In this document: piece by piece, positions 27,647-37,808 of the stretch
Layout of the letters: the number at the start of each line of letters is the position of its first letter
How positions within the stretch are numbered: position 1 is the first letter of the stretch
Source of the DNA: Candidatus Sulfopaludibacter sp. SbA3
GTDB taxonomy: Bacteria > Acidobacteriota > Terriglobia > 20CM-2-55-15
DNA length: 64,000 bases
Assembly (NCBI GenBank): GCA_945865815.1
Contig: CAMBFR010000006.1
Span: forward strand, 1 to 64,000
Direction of reading: 5' to 3'
Made by a program: the position numbers and the translations under genes
The notes under the pieces: model-generated
What the model saw: only the letters and a program-made list of their open reading frames with translations
The model's database searches: none
What the model was told of the DNA's origin: nothing

Positions 27647-28555
27647 TTGCGCATTCTACTATCCATCTTCGCGTCCGATATTCTTCCGATCTTTCTGATC
27701 GCCGGCGCCGGATTTCTGCTCGCGCGCAAACTGCACGCCAATGTGAAGACGCTTGCGCATGTGGCGTTCTACGCGCTCTCGCCTTGTCTCGCCTTCACAA
27801 TGCTCTCGACCTCGACGATCACGGGCCCGCAGGCTGGGCGCATGGCGTTGTTTGCCGTTCTCATCACCGCCGCCATGGGACTGATCGCGCGGGCGGTTGC
27901 GGTCCCGCTTCGGCTCGGCCGGGCGGAGTTGAGCGCGTTTCTTCTCGTGGTGATGTTTTCGAACAGCGGAAACTTCGGCCTGCCCGTGGTGCTCTTCGCG
28001 TTTGGGGCAGATGCGCTTTCCTACGCGACCGTCTATTTCGTCGTCAGTTCGACGTTGACGTACACGGTGGGCGTGTTCCTGGCCGCGGCGGGAAAACGCA
28101 GTCTTCCGCAGGCGTTGCGCGGCGTGGCCAAAGTACCCGCCATCTACGGCGTGGCCGCGGCGCTGATTGTTCTTGCCGGTGGGATCTCCCTTCCGGCCGG
28201 CCTGACGCGCCCGATCGGTTTGCTGAGCGATGCGGCTCTGCCGATCATGATCCTTGTGCTGGGAATGCAGCTGGAACGCGCAAAAACTGCCGAGCGTCCT
28301 TCAATGGTTCTGCTGGCCGTGGGACTGTCGCTCGTGGCCGCACCCATCGTCGCGCTCGGACTCACCGAACTTCTCGGGCTGTCCGGAACCGCGCAACAGG
28401 CGGGCGTCGTTCTAGCCGCGATGCCATCCGCAGTCCTGACGACGATCCTCGCTCTCGAGTTCGACGTCGCGCCATCCTTCGTCACAAACTGCGTCTTCTT
28501 GTCGACCGTGCTCAGTCCCCTAACGCTGACACCCCTGATCGCCTATCTGCGGTAA
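27647..28555 (+). CDS. AEC (auxin efflux carrier) family transporter
   Basis: 302 aa multi-pass; ILPIFLIAGAGFLLARKL, MFSNSGNFGLPVVLFAFG. Confidence 0.87.
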   Translation: MRILLSIFASDILPIFLIAGAGFLLARKLHANVKTLAHVAFYALSPCLAFTMLSTSTITGPQAGRMALFAVLITAAMGLIARAVAVPLRLGRAELSAFLLVVMFSNSGNFGLPVVLFAFGADALSYATVYFVVSSTLTYTVGVFLAAAGKRSLPQALRGVAKVPAIYGVAAALIVLAGGISLPAGLTRPIGLLSDAALPIMILVLGMQLERAKTAERPSMVLLAVGLSLVAAPIVALGLTELLGLSGTAQQAGVVLAAMPSAVLTTILALEFDVAPSFVTNCVFLSTVLSPLTLTPLIAYLR

Positions 28556-28560
28556 AGAGA

Positions 28561-29352
28561 TCAGGGTTTCTGAGCGCGGCTCTGCTTGAGATAGTGCGGG
28601 CTGTATTGAAGTCCGTACGGGGTCGTAATCTTGTGCGCGGCTTTTTCCCGGAAGAATTCTTCCTTGGCCTTGTTGATCGCCTCCAACTCGGCTTCGGTGC
28701 AATCCTGCAAAGTAATCTCTTCACGCGGCACGAAGAAGACCTGTCCGATAGGCATGGTGTGTGATCCGGGAATCCCCTCCCCGGGCTGAAGAACATAACG
28801 GAATTCGGTTTCGTGCGGGTACCAGTCCGTTTCGACGCGGACGATCAACATCGGAGCCATGGGCCGCTCAATCATGTTGAAGATCGGCGAATACACCGTG
28901 TCCCAGCCGGCCGGCGTCTGAAAATTGGTTGCGCCGCGAAGTGCGACCGCGCCCGCCGGCGTTCCGAGATCCTCCGGAACGATAAACGCGCGCGTGATAC
29001 CCAGGGCGGCCTCGCTGGAAATCGGCGAATTCTTCGTTGTAAACGATACCTGGTCCCTGATCATGCCGACACTCCCCACAGGCATGACCATCATGACCTT
29101 GAAAATCGGTTCCCACTTCCCTTTGGGACTGGACAGAAAGTAGGTGAACTGGTACTGGCCGTCGCCCTCATACTCGATGTGAAATGATTCTTTCGGGTCG
29201 AGCGGCGGATATACGAGAAAACCAAGCGAGCTCCCGGCTTCCAATACCGGACAGTGGCGCGCGTGCTGGGGCAAAAGAGGCCGCTGACCTTCTCGACGCG
29301 GCCTCATGCCGACGCCCGGACGAATAGAATTGGGAAATAGTCGAACTTCCAT
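28561..29352 (-). CDS. Conserved hypothetical protein
   Basis: 263 aa ORF without obvious overlap to another credible gene; no domain recognised with confidence. Confidence 0.65.
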   Translation of the reverse strand: MEVRLFPNSIRPGVGMRPRREGQRPLLPQHARHCPVLEAGSSLGFLVYPPLDPKESFHIEYEGDGQYQFTYFLSSPKGKWEPIFKVMMVMPVGSVGMIRDQVSFTTKNSPISSEAALGITRAFIVPEDLGTPAGAVALRGATNFQTPAGWDTVYSPIFNMIERPMAPMLIVRVETDWYPHETEFRYVLQPGEGIPGSHTMPIGQVFFVPREEITLQDCTEAELEAINKAKEEFFREKAAHKITTPYGLQYSPHYLKQSRAQKP

Positions 29353-29435
29353 GCGCGTATATTAGTTTTTTCTTCTGCGGCTGTCGATTTCTACCTTCCA
29401 CGACCGCCAACATTCAACGTCGGCCCAGGAGAGTT

Positions 29436-29609
29436 ATGAGAATCGTTCTCTGTCAACTTCTAATACGCAACGGCATGAATACGAAAAACTTAGCCATTTA
29501 TGATCCGAAACTTTACTTTCTCACTGCGAAGCACTATAAATGCACTTACCAAGACATGATTGACGGGAGACCGCCCGTAAAAAAGAGCCAGATATGGAGA
29601 CGAATTTGA
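29436..29609 (+). CDS. Possible small ORF (57 aa) coupled to the downstream secreted-protein gene
   Basis: aggagag 5' of ATG 29436; MRIVLCQLLIRNGMNTKNLAIYDPKLYFLTAKHYKCTYQDMIDGRPPVKKSQIWRRI; its TGA overlaps ATG 29609 (TGATG). Confidence 0.35.
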   Translation: MRIVLCQLLIRNGMNTKNLAIYDPKLYFLTAKHYKCTYQDMIDGRPPVKKSQIWRRI

Positions 29610-30427
29610 TGAATAAAACAACGATAGCGATACTGCTTGGATTGAGTGTCAGTTTGGCGTTTTCGCCCAGCCTGAGCTACGGGCAAGCCAGCACTCTTAC
29701 CCCGTTCGATAAACTTCCCGACTGGTCGGGCGTTTGGGCGATGCAGGGCGGAACAGTTTTTGACCGCGCGACGCAGACAGGCACGGGAGGATCGGTCGAC
29801 ATCGGCGTCCGTGAGCATCCGCCTTACAATGCCGAGTGGGAAGCCATGTATGCGGCGAACCTGAGACTGCGTGACGACAATCGATTCCCCGATGTGCAGA
29901 CCAACTGCGGCGTTCCTGCCGGATTCCCCCGAATCATGAATCTGCCGGATGTTTTCGAGTTCGTGGTTCGGCCTGAAGCCTTCTGGATTCTCGCCGAAAA
30001 TGGCGGAAACGTCATGCGCATTTACACCGATGGCCGCGCGCTTCCCGGCCCCGAAGATCGCTGGGGAACCTATACCGGCGTCTCCGTCGGAAAATGGGAA
30101 GGCGACACCCTCGTCTGGAGAACCGTGGGACTGAAAGGCTGGCGCGACAAGGACAACATCCTTGACAGGACCGGTCTTATCCTGAGCGACGCCTCAGAAG
30201 CCACCGTACGCATGAGAAAGATCAATGACAACACCATCGAAGCGGTGATGACCTTCGAAGACTCGAAGGCCCTCACAAAACCGTGGACAGTCACAAAGCA
30301 ATACCGGAAGAGCGCGGTCCCGCAACAATTTGTGTACGACTATGGATGCGCCGAAAACCAACGGAACCCGGTGGACGCAACCGGCAAGACATTGTTCCTG
30401 GATCCAACAGGAAAGCCCGTTAATTAG
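29609..30427 (+). CDS. Secreted divergent 'WEGDTLV' family protein
   Basis: Signal peptide MNKTTIAILLGLSVSLAFSPSLSYGQ; IYTDGRALPGPEDRWGTYTGVSVGKWEGDTLVWRTVG; alternative ATG at 29594. Confidence 0.8.
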   Translation: MNKTTIAILLGLSVSLAFSPSLSYGQASTLTPFDKLPDWSGVWAMQGGTVFDRATQTGTGGSVDIGVREHPPYNAEWEAMYAANLRLRDDNRFPDVQTNCGVPAGFPRIMNLPDVFEFVVRPEAFWILAENGGNVMRIYTDGRALPGPEDRWGTYTGVSVGKWEGDTLVWRTVGLKGWRDKDNILDRTGLILSDASEATVRMRKINDNTIEAVMTFEDSKALTKPWTVTKQYRKSAVPQQFVYDYGCAENQRNPVDATGKTLFLDPTGKPVN

Positions 30428-30462
30428 TCAATTAATTGATGAATTCTCAGGAGGTATTCAAA

Positions 30463-30846
30463 ATGAAAATAGCTCACAAAGTAGCCCTTGCAGCCCTTCT
30501 TGTTACGGTAACGTTGCTTGCCATTCAGCCCGCAATTGCGCATCACTCCAGCGCTGGATTCAGTGACCGGCCGAAGGAAATCTCGGGCACGATCAAGGAA
30601 TTCCAGTTCAAGAATCCGCATTCCTGGATTCAGATCATGGTTGCCGACGCCAGCGGCAAGGAAGTGGAGTGGAGCGTCGAGTGGGGTTCCCCGAATCAGT
30701 TGGGACGCCAGGGTATCCGTCCGGCGACCTTCGCGCCCGGCGCTAAGGTCTCAATGAAAGTCAACGTCATGGAAAATGGTGCACCGATCGCACTGTTCGT
30801 GGGCGCCAAATTCGCTGACGGCAAAATGCTCGGCCGCTACGAATAA
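30463..30846 (+). CDS. DUF6152 family secreted protein
   Basis: AHHSSAGFSDRPKEISGTIKEFQFKNPHSWIQIMV; signal peptide. Confidence 0.87.
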   Translation: MKIAHKVALAALLVTVTLLAIQPAIAHHSSAGFSDRPKEISGTIKEFQFKNPHSWIQIMVADASGKEVEWSVEWGSPNQLGRQGIRPATFAPGAKVSMKVNVMENGAPIALFVGAKFADGKMLGRYE

Positions 30847-30874
30847 ACGGCTTTCAAAGTGATCTGTTAGTTCT

Positions 30875-30912
30875 CATAGCCGCGGGTCTCCCGATCCGCG
30901 GCTATGTTTTTT
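30875..30912 (+). terminator. Rho-independent terminator
   Basis: CATAGCCGCGG / CCGCGGCTATG 11-bp perfect stem followed by TTTTTT. Confidence 0.92.
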
Positions 30913-30940
30913 CCTGCGTCGAAAAGCCGGTACGAGTTTC

Positions 30941-33163
30941 ATGAAAAAGATATTAATCTTCTGCCTATTCCTCTGCTCATCGACCGCCTATTCACAAAAC
31001 CTGCAGGGCAACGGCGCGCCGCCGCTCAACTACGAGACCGCTCATCTGTCGCGGGTGGTGAAGGCCGTTCGCATAACCGAAAAAATAACTCTCGACGGAC
31101 TCTTCGAAGAACCCGCATGGGAACTTGCCCTTCCCGCCAAGGATTTCACCCAGCAGGCGCCGCATCCGGGCGAACCTTCGCAGGAGAGGACTGAACTGCG
31201 CTTCCTGTACGACGATGAGAACCTCTACGTCGGCGTCTGGTGCTACGACTCCGACGCTGCACACATCACTCTCAACGACATTCGCGAAGACTTCAATTTC
31301 AATGAAAGCGATGGTGTCAGTCTTTACCTCAGCAGCCTGAACGATGGCCTCACCGGCTATTCATTGGCTATTAATGCCTTCGGCGCCAGGCGCGACAACC
31401 AGATCACCAACGGCACCCAGTTCAATGCCGATTGGGATGCCGTATGGGAGGTAGGAGCAACCAGGAACAATGAAGGATATTTCGTCGAATACATGATTCC
31501 TTTCAAGACTCTCCGATTCTCGAACTCACCAAATCAGGAGTGGGGAGTCAACGCTTCACGCCGTATTCTTCGATCGCACGAGGAGAGTTTCTGGGCGCCA
31601 CAGCCGGTTCGGTACTCAAGCGGAGCCATGCACCTGATGGGAAAGCTTACCGGCCTCGAGAACATTCGCCAGGGACGGAATTTGAACGTCAAGCCCTTCG
31701 TCACCGCCGGGATCGCGCAAACCCGGAATGCCGCCGGAGAGCTTCAAAGAACGCCGACGTTCTCAAGAGGCGAAAATTACGATGGCGGAGTGGATCTGAA
31801 ATATGGTCTCACGCCGTCACTCACGCTCGACGCCACGTACCGCACGGACTTCGCGCAAGTGGAAGTCGACCAGCAACAAGTCAACCTCACGCGCTTCAAT
31901 CAATTCTTTCCCGAAAAACGTGACTTCTTTCTTGAGAATGCCGGCCTGTTCAATATCGGCAACCAGGGAAACCAGGGCAACCTGCTTCCCTTCTTCAGCC
32001 GCCGTATCGGCCTGAGTTCCGCGGGAACACCGATACCGATCGTCGGTGGCGCGCGCGTAACGGGCAAGGTGAGCCGGCTGTACGACGTCGGCCTGATCGC
32101 GATGAAAACGGAACGCTCGGGCGCAACGCCATCGAATACATTTCTGGTCGGGCGCCTTAAACGAAATCTGGCGAGAAACTCGTGGATCGGCGCCCTTGTG
32201 ACCAATCGCGATTCAACGCTCGCCGGCGACTACAACCGCGTCTACGGGACCGACGCTCACCTTCAGTTTTTCGACAGGCTGCAGTTCGATAGCTACATCC
32301 TGCGCAGCGACACGGCCGGCAGGTCCGGCGACAACCAGGCGCGGCGGTTTGAAACGTCGTGGAGAGATGACGAACTCATTGCCATCGCTCAATACAACAA
32401 GGTCGAAGCGAATTTCACTCCCGACGTCGGATTCATTCGCCGCAGGAACGTTACGCAATACAAAGGGGACGTCGCGTGGAGACCCCTGCTCAGAAGCAAC
32501 GAAACGATCCGGAATCTGAATTTTCAGGCAGTCGTGGATTACAGCGGCGGAAGCGGAAGCGGGAAAGTCGAAACTCGTGATCAGAACCTCACTGCTGGAG
32601 TCGCCTTCGAAAACAATGGCTCCGTCAATTTCACCGCTTATCGAACATTCGATCGGCTGGCGAACCCGCTGCGGATTCCATCCGGCAATCCGCGCGTGAC
32701 AATCGCGGCCGGCGACTATCTATTCCGGGGCTACAAGGCAAGCTTCACCACCAACACAGGCCGGAAGATCACCGGGACAGGCGCCGCGGACTGGGGCGAC
32801 TTCTATACAGGCCGACGCAAATCGGTAACAGGCGGCCTGAATTTGAGGCCCAACTTTCATCTGGCCGTCAACCTCAACTACGAGCGGAACAACGTGACAT
32901 TGCCCGATGGACCCAATGGGTCATTTACAACGAACCTGGTGGGCACTCGAATCATCTACGCGTTGAACTCCCGCGCCTTCGTCAACGCGTTCATTCAATA
33001 CAACGCGGACCTGCACCTGGTGAGTTCGAACATCCGCTTCGACCTGATTCACCATCCGCTGAGCGATCTGTACATTGTCTACAACGACACGCGGAACACC
33101 ACGACCGGCCAGCTCCGCGAGCGCGCCTTCATCGTCAAGTTCACGAACCTGTTCAGCTTCTGA
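30941..33163 (+). CDS. Secreted DUF5916 / CBM9-like domain protein
   Basis: 740 aa; ITEKITLDGLFEEPAWELALPAKDFTQQAPHPGEPSQERTELRFLYDDENLYVGVWCYD; barrel-like C-terminus with QFFPEKRDFFLENAGLF. Confidence 0.85.
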   Translation: MKKILIFCLFLCSSTAYSQNLQGNGAPPLNYETAHLSRVVKAVRITEKITLDGLFEEPAWELALPAKDFTQQAPHPGEPSQERTELRFLYDDENLYVGVWCYDSDAAHITLNDIREDFNFNESDGVSLYLSSLNDGLTGYSLAINAFGARRDNQITNGTQFNADWDAVWEVGATRNNEGYFVEYMIPFKTLRFSNSPNQEWGVNASRRILRSHEESFWAPQPVRYSSGAMHLMGKLTGLENIRQGRNLNVKPFVTAGIAQTRNAAGELQRTPTFSRGENYDGGVDLKYGLTPSLTLDATYRTDFAQVEVDQQQVNLTRFNQFFPEKRDFFLENAGLFNIGNQGNQGNLLPFFSRRIGLSSAGTPIPIVGGARVTGKVSRLYDVGLIAMKTERSGATPSNTFLVGRLKRNLARNSWIGALVTNRDSTLAGDYNRVYGTDAHLQFFDRLQFDSYILRSDTAGRSGDNQARRFETSWRDDELIAIAQYNKVEANFTPDVGFIRRRNVTQYKGDVAWRPLLRSNETIRNLNFQAVVDYSGGSGSGKVETRDQNLTAGVAFENNGSVNFTAYRTFDRLANPLRIPSGNPRVTIAAGDYLFRGYKASFTTNTGRKITGTGAADWGDFYTGRRKSVTGGLNLRPNFHLAVNLNYERNNVTLPDGPNGSFTTNLVGTRIIYALNSRAFVNAFIQYNADLHLVSSNIRFDLIHHPLSDLYIVYNDTRNTTTGQLRERAFIVKFTNLFSF

Positions 33164-33176
33164 TTGGAAATTCCGT

Positions 33177-33797
33177 TCAGTTGAGAGGCTTGTAGAGGCG
33201 CTCATCATAAAGCGCGCCAAGCATGGGGGCCAGAGCCTCGCGGAATTGGCGGGTGTGCGGTTTCATTTCGTGGGCGTCGAACGCTTTCGCATCCTTCCAG
33301 GACGCAAAAACGGTGAAATGATTTGTGCGCGAGTTTTGCTGGTAGATGTCGTAGCGCACGTTGCCATCGTCCTTCCGGCTGTCTTCGGCCAGGCGTTTAA
33401 GCAAAGCCTCGGTTGCATCCCGGCTCGGCGGAGGAACATCGACGTGCGTCACCGCCGACACGGTGTTGCCCGCCGCTGACGGCGCGGGACCTATCGCGAA
33501 ACCCTGATGCACTCGCTGATCGTATGGGCTGTTGTGAATCGTCTTGAGACCGGCCCGGAACTGAGCGGTGCGCTCGGCCTTTTCGTGGGCATCAAAGGAC
33601 GCCTGGTCCTTCCAGGATTCAACGATCACGAAGCGGTTCGGGCGGCTGATTTCCTGGACGACCTCGACGCCCAGAATTCCCGCCTCCGCGAGGCTCGCCT
33701 GCCGGTACTGCCGGATCAGCGCAGCGCCTTGAGTCATGGAACTCGGCTGGACGTCTATGTACGTCGCAACATAAATGATCAGGAGTGCAGTAGCCAT
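33177..33797 (-). CDS. Protein with two antibiotic-biosynthesis-monooxygenase-like (ABM) domains
   Basis: Two repeats: NRFVIVESWKDQASFDAHEKAERTAQFRAGL and NHFTVFASWKDAKAFDAHEMKPHTRQFREAL. Confidence 0.82.
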   Translation of the reverse strand: MATALLIIYVATYIDVQPSSMTQGAALIRQYRQASLAEAGILGVEVVQEISRPNRFVIVESWKDQASFDAHEKAERTAQFRAGLKTIHNSPYDQRVHQGFAIGPAPSAAGNTVSAVTHVDVPPPSRDATEALLKRLAEDSRKDDGNVRYDIYQQNSRTNHFTVFASWKDAKAFDAHEMKPHTRQFREALAPMLGALYDERLYKPLN

Positions 33798-33859
33798 AGT
33801 GGGGCTTATCTTATACCCATGTGGGGATTTTTCGCACGATTGGAATGTAGAATACCTCC

Positions 33860-35101
33860 GTGTCCACCGTCACCATACCGAGCGCTCTCAGGCAGGATGT
33901 GATTGTAATCTCATTGGTCGGGTTCGCCCACGCCACTTCGCATTTCTTTCACCTGATGCTTCCGCCGCTGTTTCCATGGTTCATGAGTGAATATTCGCTG
34001 TCGTTCACCGAGGTCGGCGCCTTGATGAGCGTGTTCTTCGTCGTCTCGGGAATCGGCCAGGCCCTCGCGGGTTTTGTGGTGGATCGATGGGGCGCCCATC
34101 GTGTGCTGTGCCTGGGCGCCGGCCTTCTGTCGTGTTCGGGACTTCTGGTCGCAGGTGCGCCGGCCTTGTGGGGACTCTACCTCGCGGCATTCGTTGCCGG
34201 GATGGGAAACTGCGTATTTCACCCGGCGGATTACTCGCTGCTGAATCATCGAGTCTCGCACGCGCGCCTCGGGCATGCCTTCTCGTTACATGGCCTCTCG
34301 GGCAATCTGGGATGGGCTCTGGCGCCTTTGTTGATGACAGCCACGGCAACGGCATTCGGCTGGCGCGCCGCAGGGCTGGCAGCCGCATCGCTCGGCGGCA
34401 TGTCTCTGGCGACGCTCTGGTGGAAGCGCTCCGAACTGTCGAATGAACTGACGGTGGAGCCGCCAAGCCCGCCAAGCCATGACGCGCAACGATCGAAAAC
34501 GGGCAGCGTGAGTCTTGGCAGCCTTTTTAAGCTGCGGCTCACGTGGTTTGCATTCGGCTTCTTCTTTTTCTCCACACTGGGATTCGGCGCGCTGCAGAAT
34601 TTCGCTCCGTCTCTCCTGCGGGACCTGTATGGGCTTTCACTGGCTGCGGCGACATCCGCGCTGACGGCTTACCTGATCGGCAGCGCGGCGGGGCTTGCTA
34701 CCGGCGGCTTTTTCGCGGGCGGCGCCAGCGGCCAGGAGAAGCTGCTCGGCCTTGCTTTCCTCTGTGCGTCGGCGCTCGCATTCCTGCTTTCGTTTTCCGT
34801 CGTTCCCGGATGGAGCGTCATCGGCATCATGGCCATGATGGGTTTCGGCGTGGGTATGGCGGGCCCGTCGCGAGATATGCTCGTTCGCAAATCAACGGCC
34901 GCGCGCCTGGGCACAGGCGCTTTCGGACGCATGTATGGGCTGGTCTATTCCGGACTGGACGCCGGGCTTGCGACCGCGCCGCTCATTTTCGGCTTGCTCA
35001 TGGATGCAGGCAGGACGCGTTACGTCTTTGTCGGTATGTCCCTCTCGCTCGTGGTCGCCGTCATCGCCGCACAGGCCATTGCCCACGAGGCGCGCAATTG
35101 A
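33860..35101 (+). CDS. MFS transporter
   Basis: 413 aa, about 12 TM; GIGQALAGFVVDRWGAHRVLCLGAGLL. Confidence 0.9.
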   Translation: MSTVTIPSALRQDVIVISLVGFAHATSHFFHLMLPPLFPWFMSEYSLSFTEVGALMSVFFVVSGIGQALAGFVVDRWGAHRVLCLGAGLLSCSGLLVAGAPALWGLYLAAFVAGMGNCVFHPADYSLLNHRVSHARLGHAFSLHGLSGNLGWALAPLLMTATATAFGWRAAGLAAASLGGMSLATLWWKRSELSNELTVEPPSPPSHDAQRSKTGSVSLGSLFKLRLTWFAFGFFFFSTLGFGALQNFAPSLLRDLYGLSLAAATSALTAYLIGSAAGLATGGFFAGGASGQEKLLGLAFLCASALAFLLSFSVVPGWSVIGIMAMMGFGVGMAGPSRDMLVRKSTAARLGTGAFGRMYGLVYSGLDAGLATAPLIFGLLMDAGRTRYVFVGMSLSLVVAVIAAQAIAHEARN

Positions 35102-35130
35102 GGGGAGTCTGTCCCCGGATCTCCCCTCTC

Positions 35131-37314
35131 TTACTTCTTCCCCGCCGGCCCGTAGGACAGCCATGTCCCCATCAGCGGACGCTGTTCGAAGCTGGGCTTG
35201 GTGTAGTCGCACACGCCATCCGCGAAGATCCGCCGCAACCGATCCATCTCTGCGGGATTGAAAGTCACCTTGTAGTCGGATAGATCTATCGGCTTGCGCT
35301 GGCACATCGCGATATTGTTCGCCACCGGCATTCCGGCCACCAGGTACGGCGAGGCATGTGAATGGAAATACTTGTCGCATTCGCCACCCTGGTACACCTG
35401 CTGCTCGTTGATCCGCCGGCCACCCGGGGCAACGCAACCCTCCCGCAGGTTTGCCGGTTTTGCCTTCACGACTTTCTGCGCGCGCGGTGCGTTCGAGGTA
35501 TCCTTCGCCACATTGAGTAGCCATTGATCCATCTGCTGTATCGCTTCCTGATGCAGCGGGCTTTCGGTATTGAATCCGCCGTAGGTGTAATCCTCGTGGA
35601 GCATCACCTGGTTGTCCGCGTGGCCGTTCGCCTGTTTGAGCCGCTCTCGGGTCGAGAACGAATGGAACCGCATGTGGACGTCGCCGGGCTTGGAATCCGC
35701 GTAAGCCCGGTAGTCGATGATCGGCGTTGAGGCAAGCCCGCCGCCACCGCTCAGGAAGCGCCCGGTTTCATATCCGCGCCGCGCACCGATGCGGTCGCCG
35801 ACCGTGCGTTCCTTTGTAAACTTCGCGTCGATATCCACGCCGCCGACCTTCTCGTTGAGTTCAAGAAACTGCGCCTTGCTGATCACGCCCGAGTTCAGCG
35901 TCTGCAGACCGTATTGAACGCCGACGTTATCCAGCGGCCGCCGCGGGAAACCGGTCCTGGGATCCTTTCCCCATATGTACGACTGGTGATCGTAGGGTGT
36001 GCATCGCGCTCCACGCGGGTTCGTCACCGGATCGTAGAGCCACTCCGCCGGGATTGCCTCGTCGCACACTCCACGAGGATTGATCCGGTCGCCGCGCGTC
36101 GCCTGGGCCACAAGCGTTTCGTGAAGCATGATGCCGGTCGCCGCAGTCTCCTGCTCTTTCGTCCACTTTTCAGTGGCGAGTTCCGTGAAGTAGTGATGCA
36201 GCAGGCGCGCCCCGAATCCCTGCATGGTCACCGCTCCGAACGGAACATCGGGGAAGCTGGATCCCGGAATGATGCCGTCCAGCAGGCCGGGATAATTGTC
36301 CCCGATCAGGTGAACCTGGTGCGCGCCGCCCGAACTGCCCCAGCCGATCGTGTGCGCGGGTGCGCCGTGCCGCTCGATAAACCGTTCCTTCACCATCATC
36401 ATGGTTTCGCCCGAGTTCACATCGTCGCAGTTGTTCCCAAAAACGTTCTTGCTCGAGGTCGCCACCGCGAAGCCCTGCGACAACATGAAAGGATCCAGCA
36501 CACCTTCCGTGTCCTTGCCCTGTATGTACCAGCCGCCGGGGCAGCCGCCGCCGAAGGTATAGATCAGCCGGCCGTTCCAGCCGGCAGGCCGATTCCAGAG
36601 ATCAACCGGACGGTCGGTCATCGGATCGTGCAGCATTGAGAAATGGTAGATCGCCCGATTTATCGTTCCTGTCTCGACGCGCACGATGAAGGGAACCTTT
36701 TTGCCCTCGTTCGTCGTGGTGGTGGTCAGATCCCCCGGACGCGCCGATGGATTCGGCAACGGCTTGAACTTATTGTCAGTGCCCCGATAGATGTAATCCA
36801 CGCGCGTCTTGATCGAACAGTTCTCGTCGAGAGCGGGGCCAAGGTTGCCGCCCGTCACGGGAAGATCGAACACTTGAGTCATACAGACGTACGGTTTCTC
36901 GTGAGGGCCGGAGAAGATCGGACCCTCGATCGGCCAGTTGGTAAGGACGAGGGAAGCAGCCTGTCCGCTCTGCGAGGCCGTGACAGTGTTATCGCCCAGC
37001 TTAAGGCCTGTCGCCAAACCGAGAAGCGATCGAGTTCCCGCGATCGGCTTGAATGCGGCGCTCAAATCCTGTCCGTTCAACGCCACCTTGACCTGATCCA
37101 GCGGAACCCGCGGCGACACGTCGATGCGGAGCAGCGCGTCGCCGCCGCTCACCATGTCGTTGCGGCCCGATACCGTCTTGATCTGGATCTCCGCGCTGCC
37201 GGTCTGCCGGTGCTCCTGCATCACGACAGGCTGAGGGTCGGCAGATTGGGCGGACCCCCACATTGGGAAACTCGCAAGACAAACGAGAATGACCAGGACC
37301 AGCCGGATTCTCAT
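35131..37314 (-). CDS. DUF6351 family secreted protein (tannase/feruloyl-esterase-like hydrolase)
   Basis: Signal peptide; GRLIYTFGGGCPGGWYIQG; GWGSSGGAHQVHLIGDNYPGLLDGIIPGSSFPD (serine-hydrolase-like GSSGG). Confidence 0.82.
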   Translation of the reverse strand: MRIRLVLVILVCLASFPMWGSAQSADPQPVVMQEHRQTGSAEIQIKTVSGRNDMVSGGDALLRIDVSPRVPLDQVKVALNGQDLSAAFKPIAGTRSLLGLATGLKLGDNTVTASQSGQAASLVLTNWPIEGPIFSGPHEKPYVCMTQVFDLPVTGGNLGPALDENCSIKTRVDYIYRGTDNKFKPLPNPSARPGDLTTTTTNEGKKVPFIVRVETGTINRAIYHFSMLHDPMTDRPVDLWNRPAGWNGRLIYTFGGGCPGGWYIQGKDTEGVLDPFMLSQGFAVATSSKNVFGNNCDDVNSGETMMMVKERFIERHGAPAHTIGWGSSGGAHQVHLIGDNYPGLLDGIIPGSSFPDVPFGAVTMQGFGARLLHHYFTELATEKWTKEQETAATGIMLHETLVAQATRGDRINPRGVCDEAIPAEWLYDPVTNPRGARCTPYDHQSYIWGKDPRTGFPRRPLDNVGVQYGLQTLNSGVISKAQFLELNEKVGGVDIDAKFTKERTVGDRIGARRGYETGRFLSGGGGLASTPIIDYRAYADSKPGDVHMRFHSFSTRERLKQANGHADNQVMLHEDYTYGGFNTESPLHQEAIQQMDQWLLNVAKDTSNAPRAQKVVKAKPANLREGCVAPGGRRINEQQVYQGGECDKYFHSHASPYLVAGMPVANNIAMCQRKPIDLSDYKVTFNPAEMDRLRRIFADGVCDYTKPSFEQRPLMGTWLSYGPAGKK

Positions 37315-37420
37315 AGAAGCTTCTCCTCTCATCGATGTATGGCGTATGGCTATTTTGCTCGCAAGAATATATCGCGAATCGCGCGAAACGTAACCCGGAA
37401 GCTAACGGCCCTTCCGAAGC

Positions 37421-37706
37421 GTGAGTCCGAACTCCCCTCCTGTGTTAGGAGGGGTGGCTGCGCCACCAGGGGAATGGTCCCGTTCCTTATTGGCGCAGAC
37501 GGGGTGGTACCCAATGACGCGAAGCCACGTTATGGATGCTCGCGTAGCGCTCATTCAAATATTCGGTGCGCTGCGCGAATATCTATAGGGTGGCTTCGCA
37601 ACATCAATTAATTGGACACCACCCCGCCGTTCGCTGAAAAACGCGAACGGCACCCCTCCTAATCCAGGAGGGGAGTTCTTGCGCACTCCGCGAAAAATGT
37701 CCAAAC
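37421..37706 (+). repeat. Multi-hairpin dispersed repeat, copy 2
   Basis: Near-identical to 8101-8371, same orientation; ends in gtccaaac. Confidence 0.92.
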
Positions 37707-37808
37707 TCCAGATACGTCCTTCTCCTCCCGGGAACATGAGCGGATGCGAATGCAAGCCCGATAGGGCGCAGCCATCAAGTTAAGGTGGCCCGAAGGGCCG
37801 GATGAGGG

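Noticed and set aside
35105-35133. Bidirectional terminator between the MFS and DUF6351 genes (GAGGGGAG...CTCCCCTC)
   Set aside because: Only an 8-bp stem with no clear T-tract; possible but too weak to list.
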